From Clostridia bacterium (GTDB lineage: Bacteria; Bacillota; Clostridia; Christensenellales; CAG-917), in contig CAAEDU010000060.1 of NCBI GenBank assembly GCA_900754695.1, forward strand, positions 1-17,772: a DNA stretch of 17,772 nucleotides, written 5' to 3'. This document shows, in pieces, positions 6,430-12,067 of the stretch. Made by a program: the position numbers and the translations under genes. The notes beneath the pieces were generated by a model. It searched no databases, was not told the DNA's origin, and saw only the letters and a list, made by a program, of their open reading frames with translations. Positions within the stretch are counted from its first letter, which is position 1; each line of letters opens with the position of its first letter.

Positions 6430-6978
6430 TTATAATTTTATTATAAAGAACGGGATGGGCGGATCCTTCTTCCAGTTGTGGAAGGTGAGGCGCAGCACCT
6501 GATATTTTGCGTCGTCGAGAGAGGAGAGGAAGGGGATGAGCGCGTCGCGCTCCTCATAGCCGTTCGCGCCGCCGCTGTACACCGTCACGCACATCAGTCC
6601 GCCGCGGCGCAGGATGTCAAGCCCCGCCTCTATCGCCTTCGTCGTGCTCTCCGCGCGGGTGAATACGGTGTGGTCGCCCGAGGGCAGCCAGCCGAGGTTG
6701 AAGAGGATGCAGTCCGCGCTCTCGGGCTCGGCGTAACTCGCCATGTCCGCGTGCGAGGCGAGGACGACTTCCGCCGTGAGCCCCTCCTTTTCAAGCAATG
6801 CGCGGGTGCTGTCCACGGCGGCTTGCTGAATGTCGAAGGCGAGCACCCGACCGCTTTTCCCCACCGTGCGGGCGAGGAAGACGGTGTCGTGCCCCCGTCC
6901 TGCGGTGGCGTCGATGGCGAAGCCGCCCTCGGGTAGCCGTTCGCGCACGGTCTTTTGCACTATCTCAAGCGCGGTCAT
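6430..6978 (-). CDS. mnmM: MnmM (YtqB-family) tRNA mnm5s2U methyltransferase
   Basis: This 182-residue class I SAM-dependent methyltransferase matches the YtqB/rRNA_methylase-like family. The SAM motif is AIDATAGRGHDT near the N-terminus, and VLAFDIQ provides the acidic residue after the second strand. The family-diagnostic FNLGWLPSGDH is in the middle, and the C-terminal HNWKKDPPIPFFIIKL matches the family tail. YtqB was shown in Bacillus to be MnmM, which methylates nm5s2U to mnm5s2U at tRNA wobble position 34. The ATG at 6978 is chosen because AAAGGAG (6991-6985) stands six bases upstream; an ATG at 6999 would include that SD inside the gene. The start lies within the 3' end of queT (14-bp overlap), so both are likely co-translated and under the preQ1 riboswitch. 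Family assignment is strong; enzyme activity is by homology. Confidence 0.9.
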   Translation of the reverse strand: MTALEIVQKTVRERLPEGGFAIDATAGRGHDTVFLARTVGKSGRVLAFDIQQAAVDSTRALLEKEGLTAEVVLASHADMASYAEPESADCILFNLGWLPSGDHTVFTRAESTTKAIEAGLDILRRGGLMCVTVYSGGANGYEERDALIPFLSSLDDAKYQVLRLTFHNWKKDPPIPFFIIKL

Positions 6979-7573
6979 TTTCTTCTCCTTTCGGCGCATT
7001 TTGTTCCGTTCGCGGGCGGAAAAACGTCTCGTCGTCCCTTTCTCCCCGCGTGACGTCGCGGAAGTAGGCGGGCGCGGCGAGCGCCTTTCGGAAGGTGTAG
7101 AACTGTATCCCCGCCCGCGTGAGCGCCTTTCTCAATGCGAGGGTGACGGGGAGACCGATGAGGCACACCACGATGACCTCGGAGGCGAGGATGAGCGCGA
7201 AGTTCATTAGATACGCCGCGTCCGAGCCGTCCACCACCCAGATGAGCGGGACAAGGAGGGCGTTGAGGAGAAGGGGCGGCAGTACATAGAGGAACTTCGT
7301 CCTGCGAAGGAGATAGGTCAGCACCGCCGCGACCGCTGTCGCGATCGTCCCGAAGATGACGTCGTACATCGTGGAATAGAAGAAGTTGGAGAGGAAGCAC
7401 CCCAGCGTCACGCCGATGATGGACTCGGGCATGAACACCGGCAGCAGCACCAGCGCCTCGGAGAGGCGGAACTGTACGGGTCCGAACGAGATGGGTTGGA
7501 GTGCCGTGGCAAGGGCGAAGTAGATCGCCGCCACCACCGCGGAGCGCGTGATGAAAAATACGGTCCTTTTCAA
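6965..7573 (-). CDS. queT: QueT-family queuosine precursor transporter (ECF S component)
   Basis: The 202-residue integral membrane protein is a QueT-type substrate-binding subunit of an energy-coupling factor transporter. It has several hydrophobic helices (RSAVVAAIYFALATAL; SEALVLLPVFMPESIIGVTLGCFLSNFF; TIATAVAAVLTYLL; YVLPPLLLNALLVPLIWVV; ASEVIVVCLIGLPVTLAL). The hallmark is GPVQFRLSEALVLLP followed by GxxLGCFLSN. QueT imports queuosine precursors for tRNA wobble G34 modification. The start is TTG at 7573, preceded by GAGGT (7583-7579) at five bases. A nearer ATG (7578) opens only a two-codon frame, ATG TTT TGA, overlapping the TTG. The long charged tail after the last helix is typical of ECF S proteins. 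A preQ1-I aptamer lies directly upstream and overlaps the SD, which independently supports the substrate. mnmM follows with overlap. ECF A and T subunits are not in the window. Confidence 0.95.
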   Translation of the reverse strand: MKRTVFFITRSAVVAAIYFALATALQPISFGPVQFRLSEALVLLPVFMPESIIGVTLGCFLSNFFYSTMYDVIFGTIATAVAAVLTYLLRRTKFLYVLPPLLLNALLVPLIWVVDGSDAAYLMNFALILASEVIVVCLIGLPVTLALRKALTRAGIQFYTFRKALAAPAYFRDVTRGERDDETFFRPRTEQNAPKGEENDRA

Positions 7574-7582
7574 AACATACCT

Positions 7583-7618
7583 CGGTTTTTTTTATTGATG
7601 GGTATTGCCGTGACCATC
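7583..7618 (-). ncRNA. preQ1-I riboswitch controlling queT translation
   Basis: On the minus strand P1 is GATGG (7618-7614) paired with CCATC (7601-7597), with a 12-nt loop TCACGGCAATAC as in the Bacillus queC aptamer. The loop's CGG (7610-7608) pairs with CCG (7585-7583) at the end of an A-rich 11-nt linker, giving the H-type pseudoknot P2. Compared with the Bacillus aptamer (UAG/CUA), P2 has changed on both sides while keeping pairing. The ligand-contacting bases match: first loop U, last loop C, and the A before P2. The SD GAGGT (7583-7579) starts inside P2, so ligand binding should block ribosome access. The linker is three nucleotides longer than in Bacillus. Confidence 0.87.
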
Positions 7619-7634
7619 CCGGATATGCTATCAT
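7605..7634 (+). promoter_or_regulatory. Promoter of the flavin reductase-like gene
   Basis: A -35 TTGCCG (7605-7610), an 18-bp spacer and a -10 TATCAT (7629-7634) predict a start near 7641. The -35 lies in DNA encoding the opposite-strand riboswitch, and the -10 overlaps the -10 of queT, so the divergent promoters would compete. Confidence 0.5.
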
Positions 7635-7653
7635 ACAATACATCCGAAAGCAA
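7625..7653 (-). promoter_or_regulatory. Promoter of the queT-mnmM operon
   Basis: On the minus strand -35 TTGCTT (7653-7648), 17 bp, and -10 TAGCAT (7630-7625) predict a start at about 7618, which is the first base of aptamer stem P1. The -10 is not perfect, but the agreement with the aptamer edge supports it. Confidence 0.55.
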
Positions 7654-7703
7654 CTCATTTTCGCGGCGGCGGGGAAATTCTTTGCCGTCCGCACGGAGGG
7701 GAT

Positions 7704-8171
7704 ATGAACAGGTTTGAGAATATGGATTTTATGAACAGCGCCTTCAACACCGGCGCGTTCGTGACGTCGGGCGGCAACGTCATGGTGGCAAGCTGGGGCT
7801 TCGTCGGCGTGATGTGGGGCAAAAAGGTCTTTGTCGCGCCCATCCGCGACAGCCGCTACACCAAAGAGATGCTGGACAAGACGGGTGAGTTCACCGTGAG
7901 CGTCCCCGCCGCGGGCACCATGAAGAAGGAGCTCGCCTTCTGCGGCAGCAAGAGCGGGCGCGACTTCGACAAATGGGCGGAGACCGGCATGGTGCAAAGA
8001 CCCGCAAAAGAGGTGGGCACCGTCGTCGTGGACGGCTGCGAGAGATACATCGAGTGCCGCGTGCTCGGCGTCCTTCCCATGGGCGATATGGACATAAGCA
8101 AGGTGGCGAACTGGTACGCCAACGGCGACAAACACAACTTCTATTTCGGCGAGATCGTCGCGGAGTATTGA
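7704..8171 (+). CDS. Flavin reductase-like domain protein
   Basis: This 155-residue protein matches the flavin reductase-like (DIM6/NTAB, split beta-barrel FMN-binding) family. Recognisable features are VMVASWGFVGVMWGKKVFVAPIRDSRYT near the N-terminus, which forms the flavin-binding strands and loop, and then GEFTVSVP and LAFCGSKSGRDFDKW in the middle. Such proteins bind FMN and may pass electrons from NAD(P)H to partner enzymes; the partner is not evident. The ATG at 7704 has a strong SD GGAGG (7695-7699). The stop TGA shares one base with the ATG of the next small gene (TGATG), so they form a pair. It is divergent from queT, with overlapping promoters. The family is confident; the specific reaction is not. 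Confidence 0.88.
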   Translation: MNRFENMDFMNSAFNTGAFVTSGGNVMVASWGFVGVMWGKKVFVAPIRDSRYTKEMLDKTGEFTVSVPAAGTMKKELAFCGSKSGRDFDKWAETGMVQRPAKEVGTVVVDGCERYIECRVLGVLPMGDMDISKVANWYANGDKHNFYFGEIVAEY

Positions 8172-8485
8172 TGAAAGTCTGGGCGAAGGTCATGCGCGGG
8201 GACAAGATCCTGCGCGACGTCATCTACGAAGGGGAGCACAAGCCCTCCTTCGGCGGTTTCCGTGAGGCGGTGCAGAGCGTCGCCTATCTTGCGGATGTCT
8301 CCACGCCCGTGCTCCTTCCCGCGCACTACGAGCGCTTCGAGCATTTCAACCGCGTGAAGTTCGTCCCCTCCGACTTCATCGAGGAGGTGGACTTCACCGC
8401 CTTCATCCTGGAGCGCGTCAAAGAGGACAAGCCCGAGCGTCACATCGTGGGCAAGCCCAAGCTGTTCCCCACAAGATCGCATTAA
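8171..8485 (+). CDS. Small conserved protein of unknown function
   Basis: A 104-residue protein coupled to the flavin reductase-like gene by a TGATG junction. It starts MKVWAKVMRGDKI and contains a central segment LLPAHYERFEHFNRVKFVP, followed by an acidic stretch DFIEEVDFTAFILERVKED. There are no membrane segments, cysteine clusters or catalytic motifs, and I do not recognise a named family. Similar small beta/alpha proteins with an HxxxFxxFNRxxFxPxDFxExVDF pattern seem familiar from other Clostridia, but I cannot assign a role. The reading frame is open much further upstream, but the coupled ATG at 8171 and the composition favour this start. A terminator follows 50 bp later. Confident as a gene, ignorant of function. 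Confidence 0.82.
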   Translation: MKVWAKVMRGDKILRDVIYEGEHKPSFGGFREAVQSVAYLADVSTPVLLPAHYERFEHFNRVKFVPSDFIEEVDFTAFILERVKEDKPERHIVGKPKLFPTRSH

Positions 8486-8537
8486 AAGGTGTTTATACCG
8501 TATTTTTGATATGTTAAAGTGTCGTTTGCGGCAAAAC

Positions 8538-8575
8538 ACACGGGTCGAAGGATGTTCCCCCGACCCGTGTTTTTC
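8538..8575 (+). terminator. Rho-independent terminator after the flavin reductase pair
   Basis: ACACGGGTCG (8538-8547) pairs perfectly with CGACCCGTGT (8561-8570) across a 13-nt loop, followed by TTTTC directly after the stem's final T. Confidence 0.88.
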
Positions 8576-8620
8576 TAATTTACCATATGGACTTTTGTTC
8601 TGTTTACAAATGCTCGAGCG

Positions 8621-8720
8621 ATAAAATGACAGGGCAACTTTCATATCGCAAGGCAATTAAATGGCAGGGCATCTTTCCTGCGCCCGTCCGACATTGCAGA
8701 CGATAAAAACACAGGACATA
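8621..8720. repeat. Three imperfect direct repeats, possible transposon-end remnant
   Basis: Units at 8621-8642 and 8656-8677 are identical at 19 of 22 positions and share the core AAATGRCAGGGCAWCTTTC. A weaker third copy begins at 8703 (ATAAAAACACAGGACA). Unit spacing is 35 and 47 bp. Repeated subterminal sites of this sort occur at ends of IS21-like elements, but no transposase or opposite end is present. They could equally be regulator-binding sites. Confidence 0.5.
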
Positions 8721-8744
8721 GAGCGCATTTAGTTTCGTGTATTT

Positions 8745-8806
8745 GCCATACCGGATCCGGTTCGTTTTATTTCTTTTCGGCATACCGGACCCGGGTTCGT
8801 ATTATT
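8745..8806. repeat. Two direct repeats with palindromic cores upstream of spoVT
   Basis: Units at 8745-8771 and 8779-8806 share CATACCGGAYCCGG followed by TTCGTWTTATT, with one base inserted in the second. The first holds a perfect 12-bp palindrome ACCGGATCCGGT (8750-8761); the second has the imperfect version ACCGGACCCGGGT. The 34-bp repeat period and location 88 bp upstream of spoVT suggest operators, though a degenerate mobile repeat cannot be excluded. Confidence 0.6.
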
Positions 8807-8893
8807 CCGATCGGGCATTTCGGCGGAGGGTGGCGGCTTTTCGGGATATTTGCCCGCGCGTTGCGGAAACTATCCGGGACACGGGAGGTTTCA

Positions 8894-9415
8894 ATGGACA
8901 GGACGGGCATCGTGCGCAGGATGGATGAGCTGGGGAGGATCGTCATCCCCAAGGAGATAAGGCGGGTCATGCGCCTTGAGGAAGGGGAGGAGATGGAGAT
9001 CTTCCCGGAGGGGGATCAGTTCGTTGTGAGGAAGCACTCGCGCTTTTCCGCCCTCGGGCGCACCGTCGACGCCGTCGTCGGTCTGCTTGCAGAGCACACG
9101 GGGTGCGAAGTTTTCCTCGCGGCGGCGGGAGTCGTGACCGCGGCGGGCGGAAAGATGAGAAAGGCGCTTCTTGCTCGTCCGCTCGCGGAGGGATTCGCCG
9201 CCCGTTTCCGAGGCAGGGAGAGAGTGTGCGTCAAGGAAAAAAGCGGGCTTTCGCCCGTCGAGGGGACGGATGTCGCCGGCAGCGTCATCGCCATTCCCGT
9301 AGGGTGCGCGGGCGACGTCACGGGCAGGCTCTTCCTTGCGGGGGAGAGCGCAGAGGAGGCGGAGGCGCTCGCCGCGTTTGCGGCGGAGCTTCTGGGCGAG
9401 CTGTGCGGCGAGTGA
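8894..9415 (+). CDS. spoVT: SpoVT-type AbrB-fold transcriptional regulator
   Basis: The 173-residue protein has the two-domain SpoVT layout. The N-terminal swapped-hairpin AbrB domain is TGIVRRMDELGRIVIPKEIRRVMRL, followed by a beta segment EEMEIFPEGDQFVVRKH; the rest is a GAF-like domain (about 56-173). SpoVT in Bacillus is made late in the forespore and tunes sigma-G genes; its ligand is unclear. Length is close to Bacillus SpoVT (178). The ATG at 8894 is chosen because GGGAGGT (8883-8889) precedes it correctly; a TTG at 8861 would add 11 unlikely residues. Its stop overlaps the GTG of the flippase gene (GTGA). As in Bacillus (spoVT-yabM-yabN), a MOP flippase and MazG follow, which strengthens the identification. 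AbrB-like proteins also occur in non-sporulators, so sporulation is inferred. Confidence 0.92.
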   Translation: MDRTGIVRRMDELGRIVIPKEIRRVMRLEEGEEMEIFPEGDQFVVRKHSRFSALGRTVDAVVGLLAEHTGCEVFLAAAGVVTAAGGKMRKALLARPLAEGFAARFRGRERVCVKEKSGLSPVEGTDVAGSVIAIPVGCAGDVTGRLFLAGESAEEAEALAAFAAELLGELCGE

Positions 9416-11010
9416 GAAGAGATGTCTCCGAGCGCAGGGGAAGGCTCGCGGGCGGTGCGGCTGTGCTGGCGTTGGGCAGCGTCGTCGCGAAACTCATCGG
9501 CGCATTCCACCGCGTCCCCCTCACCAACATTTTGGGGGCGGGTGGCATGGGTGTCTATCAGCTCGTTTTCCCCGTCTATGCGCTCTTCATCACCCTTTCG
9601 ACGGCGGGCATCCCGACGGCGCTTTCACGATTGGTCGCGGAGCATCGCGCGCGGGGTGAGGACGCCCGCAAATATCTCGCCGCGGCGCTCTTCACGCTCA
9701 TCGCGCTCTCCGTGCTCGCGGGGGTGCTCATCGTCGCGCTCTCACACCTCCTTGCAAGATGGCAGGGAAATCCCGCGGCGGCGGGCGGCTATGTCGTCAT
9801 CGCGCCCGCCGTGGTTTTCTCGGGCATAGTGGCGGGGCTCAGAGGGTGGTTCCAGGGCGAGATGCGCATGGCGCCCACGGCTCTCTCCGCCGTCATCGAG
9901 CAGCTCGTCAAGCTCGGCGTCGGGGTGGGGCTCGCGGCGCTCTTCGCGCCGCGCGGCATGACTGCGGCTGTCCTCGGCGCGCTCGCGGGTGTGACGGTGT
10001 CGGAGGCAGTCGCCGCGGCATACCTTTTCATTGTCCGCGCCGTCGAGAGAAGGAGGGGAGAGGGCGCCCGCGGCACCTTGCGACTTGACGCCGTGGAACG
10101 GGGCGCCATGTTCCGCACCGCGGCGCCCATCGCGCTTCTTTCCGTCATCATCCCTCTGGGCGCCTTTTCCGACACCTTCATCGTCGTCAACGCTCTGAAA
10201 TGGGGCGGGGCGGACACCGCCGCCGCGACCGCGATGTACGGGCTGTATTGCGGCCCCGTGACTTCGCTTGTCAATCTGCCCGTTGCCGTGGCGATGGCGC
10301 TCGCCGTCGCCGTCGTCCCCTCCGTCTCCGTTTCGCGGGCGGAAGCGGACCTCGGCGGCGTCCTCGCAAAGAGCAGGATGTCCGTCAAACTCGTCTATCT
10401 CGTCGGGGTCCCGTCCGCGCTCTTCCTCATGGTCTTCGGCAGGAATATCCTCTCCGTCCTCTATCCCACTCTCGACGCTTTTGAGGTGAGAGAGGCGGCG
10501 CGGCTTCTTTCCGTCGCTGCTTTCGGAGTGGTGCTCGCGGGCTCGACGCAGATCTACGTCTCGCTATTACAGGCACTTGACAGGACGAAATCGGCAGTTA
10601 AAAGCCTTTTTGCGTCAGTTGTCGTCAAAGCGGTGCTTTCCGTCGTGCTCGTGCGTCTCATGGGCGTGATGGGCGCCGCCGTCGCGGGAGTGGTGATGAG
10701 CGCGGTCTCGTTGCTTTTGGTCTCCGCCTCTTTCCACCGCTTTACGGAGATCCGCCTTGAAAAAAATGTTGCCCAAACGCTGGTGTGCGGTGTTATAATG
10801 GCGCTGGCGGCGCTCGTCGTGAGGGAGTATGTGCCTTCGGACATCGGCGCTGTGACTGTCGGCGCCGCGGTGTGCCTTGCGGTTTACGGCTGGCTCACCA
10901 TGCTCGCGGGCGTGTTCACCGAACAGGAGTGCCTCTCGCTGCCGTTCGGCAGCCGCCTTGCGAAACTGAGAAGAAAAATAAGATTTTGGGAGAACGGATA
11001 TGACCGATGA
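9412..11010 (+). CDS. yabM: YabM/SpoVB-type polysaccharide flippase (MOP superfamily)
   Basis: From GTG 9412 the protein has 532 residues, the usual length for SpoVB/YabM/MurJ-like lipid-linked saccharide flippases. About 14 hydrophobic helices are visible. The N-terminal signature AKLIGAFHRVPLTNILGAGGMGVYQLVFPVY is diagnostic, followed by STAGIPTALSRLVAE, GLRGWFQGEMRMAPTALSAVIEQLVKL and, in the second half, LPVAVAMALAVAVVPSVS. Members move lipid-linked peptidoglycan or polysaccharide precursors across the membrane. The frame is open from 9103, but the segment before 9412 overlaps spoVT and is arginine-rich noise. The GTG at 9412 overlaps the spoVT stop by four bases (GTGA) and gives the family N-terminus. 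Position after spoVT matches Bacillus yabM. It overlaps mazG by 11 bp, so the operon is translationally coupled. Substrate is inferred. Confidence 0.92.
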   Translation: MRRDVSERRGRLAGGAAVLALGSVVAKLIGAFHRVPLTNILGAGGMGVYQLVFPVYALFITLSTAGIPTALSRLVAEHRARGEDARKYLAAALFTLIALSVLAGVLIVALSHLLARWQGNPAAAGGYVVIAPAVVFSGIVAGLRGWFQGEMRMAPTALSAVIEQLVKLGVGVGLAALFAPRGMTAAVLGALAGVTVSEAVAAAYLFIVRAVERRRGEGARGTLRLDAVERGAMFRTAAPIALLSVIIPLGAFSDTFIVVNALKWGGADTAAATAMYGLYCGPVTSLVNLPVAVAMALAVAVVPSVSVSRAEADLGGVLAKSRMSVKLVYLVGVPSALFLMVFGRNILSVLYPTLDAFEVREAARLLSVAAFGVVLAGSTQIYVSLLQALDRTKSAVKSLFASVVVKAVLSVVLVRLMGVMGAAVAGVVMSAVSLLLVSASFHRFTEIRLEKNVAQTLVCGVIMALAALVVREYVPSDIGAVTVGAAVCLAVYGWLTMLAGVFTEQECLSLPFGSRLAKLRRKIRFWENGYDR

Positions 11011-12067
11011 CAAGTGTCGTCCCGCGGCGCAACAAGCCGCGTCGCGGCAGATCTACATAGCAAAGGACATTTTGCCCGGCTGCGTCTGTGTCAACAAGCG
11101 CGTCCCCCTCACCGTCTGCGGTGTGGAGGATGGCGAGCGCGACGCGGTGAGAGCCCGCCTTGTCTCGCTCTACGGCGGGGAGACCGTCGCGGAAGCATTC
11201 GCGGGCGGAAAATGCCTTGAATGCGCGCTTTCCGACCTTCCCGGGGACTTTGAGCGCGTGGACATCCCCGCGCAAAGCCTCACCGAGCGCAAGAGGTTCG
11301 ACTTTTCCGACCTTCACGAGATCATGGCGCGGCTGCGCGGCGAGGGCGGCTGCGAGTGGGACAGAGCGCAGGATCATGGCAGCATCCGCATCAATCTCAT
11401 CGAGGAGGCGTATGAGCTGGTGGACGCCATCGACCGCGCCGACATCGCAGGGATGCTGGAAGAGAGCGGCGACATCCTCATGCAGGCGGTCTTTCACGCG
11501 CAGATCGCGGAGGAGGCGGGGGAGTTCGACTACGGCGATATGCTGACGGGGCTTTGCCGCAAGCTGCTCGACCGTCACACCCACATCTTCGGCGCAAATC
11601 ATGCGGACAATGCCGAGCAGGCGCTCGGGTTCTGGAACGAAGCCAAAAAGAAAGAGAAGAAATACACCTCGAATACGGACGCCATGGACAGGGTGCCCAA
11701 AAATCTCCCCGCGCTCCTCTATGCCGAGAAGGTGCAGAAGGTGGCAAAGCGCGCCGGGTTCGACTGGAGCGACTATGCCCCCGCCGCGGAAAAGGTGAAA
11801 GAGGAGCTTGACGAGTTCCTCGCCGCGGACGCCGCGCACATGACCGAGGAAGGGGGCGACCTGCTCTTTGCCGCGGTCAATCTGCTGAGGCTGAAAAAGG
11901 TGGAAGCGGAGAACGCCCTGCGCGAAGCGAGCGCGAAATTTTTCCGTCGTTTCGGTGCGGTGGAAGAGGCGGTGAAGGCTCGGGGCAAGGAGATGACGGA
12001 GCTTTCCCTCGAGGAGCTCGACAAGATCTGGGACGAGGTGAAATCGTCCGAAAAAGAGGTTGAATGA
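11000..12067 (+). CDS. mazG: MazG-type nucleoside triphosphate pyrophosphohydrolase, N-terminally reduced
   Basis: The 355-residue protein contains two MazG domains. The first (about 100-215) begins with FDFSDLHEIMARLRGEGGCEWDRAQ and has the metal ligands EEAYE (135-139) and EESGD (154-158). The second (about 235-345) has KEELDE (267-272) and EEGGD (283-287). MazG hydrolyses noncanonical or excess NTPs to NMP and pyrophosphate. In Bacillus YabN and many clostridial homologues a complete tetrapyrrole (corrin/porphyrin) methylase-like domain precedes MazG. Here only about 95 residues remain, matching the end of that domain, and the N-terminal glycine-rich SAM-binding half is missing. The start at 11000 is well supported: GGGAG (10988-10992) lies seven bases upstream and the gene overlaps yabM by 11 bp. 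The stop overlaps the dus start (ATGA). MazG function should be intact; methylase function should not. Confidence 0.93.
   Translation: MTDDKCRPAAQQAASRQIYIAKDILPGCVCVNKRVPLTVCGVEDGERDAVRARLVSLYGGETVAEAFAGGKCLECALSDLPGDFERVDIPAQSLTERKRFDFSDLHEIMARLRGEGGCEWDRAQDHGSIRINLIEEAYELVDAIDRADIAGMLEESGDILMQAVFHAQIAEEAGEFDYGDMLTGLCRKLLDRHTHIFGANHADNAEQALGFWNEAKKKEKKYTSNTDAMDRVPKNLPALLYAEKVQKVAKRAGFDWSDYAPAAEKVKEELDEFLAADAAHMTEEGGDLLFAAVNLLRLKKVEAENALREASAKFFRRFGAVEEAVKARGKEMTELSLEELDKIWDEVKSSEKEVE

Larger units (their letters stand above)
8486..8893. other. Intergenic region between small-protein operon and spoVT
   Basis: This 408-bp gap has the terminator at 8538-8575, the two repeat families at 8621-8720 and 8745-8806, and the spoVT ribosome site. 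I find no convincing gene and no clear sigma-A promoter for spoVT. A TATTAT at 8800-8805 lacks a good -35. The gap is more A/T-rich than the flanking genes up to about 8740. Confidence 0.6.

Noticed and set aside
8725..8754. Sigma-G-like promoter (GCATT, 17 bp, CATACCG) for spoVT
   Set aside because: Both elements deviate from consensus at key positions, and the -10 falls in the CCGG repeat. It is too weak to annotate.
8621..8806. CRISPR array
   Set aside because: Repeats are imperfect, belong to two unrelated families, number only two or three, and have spacers that are too short or irregular. No cas gene is nearby.
9103..9411. N-terminal extension of the flippase frame upstream of GTG 9412
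   Set aside because: It lies inside spoVT in another frame, is Arg/Gly-rich, and the family N-terminus begins only after 9412.
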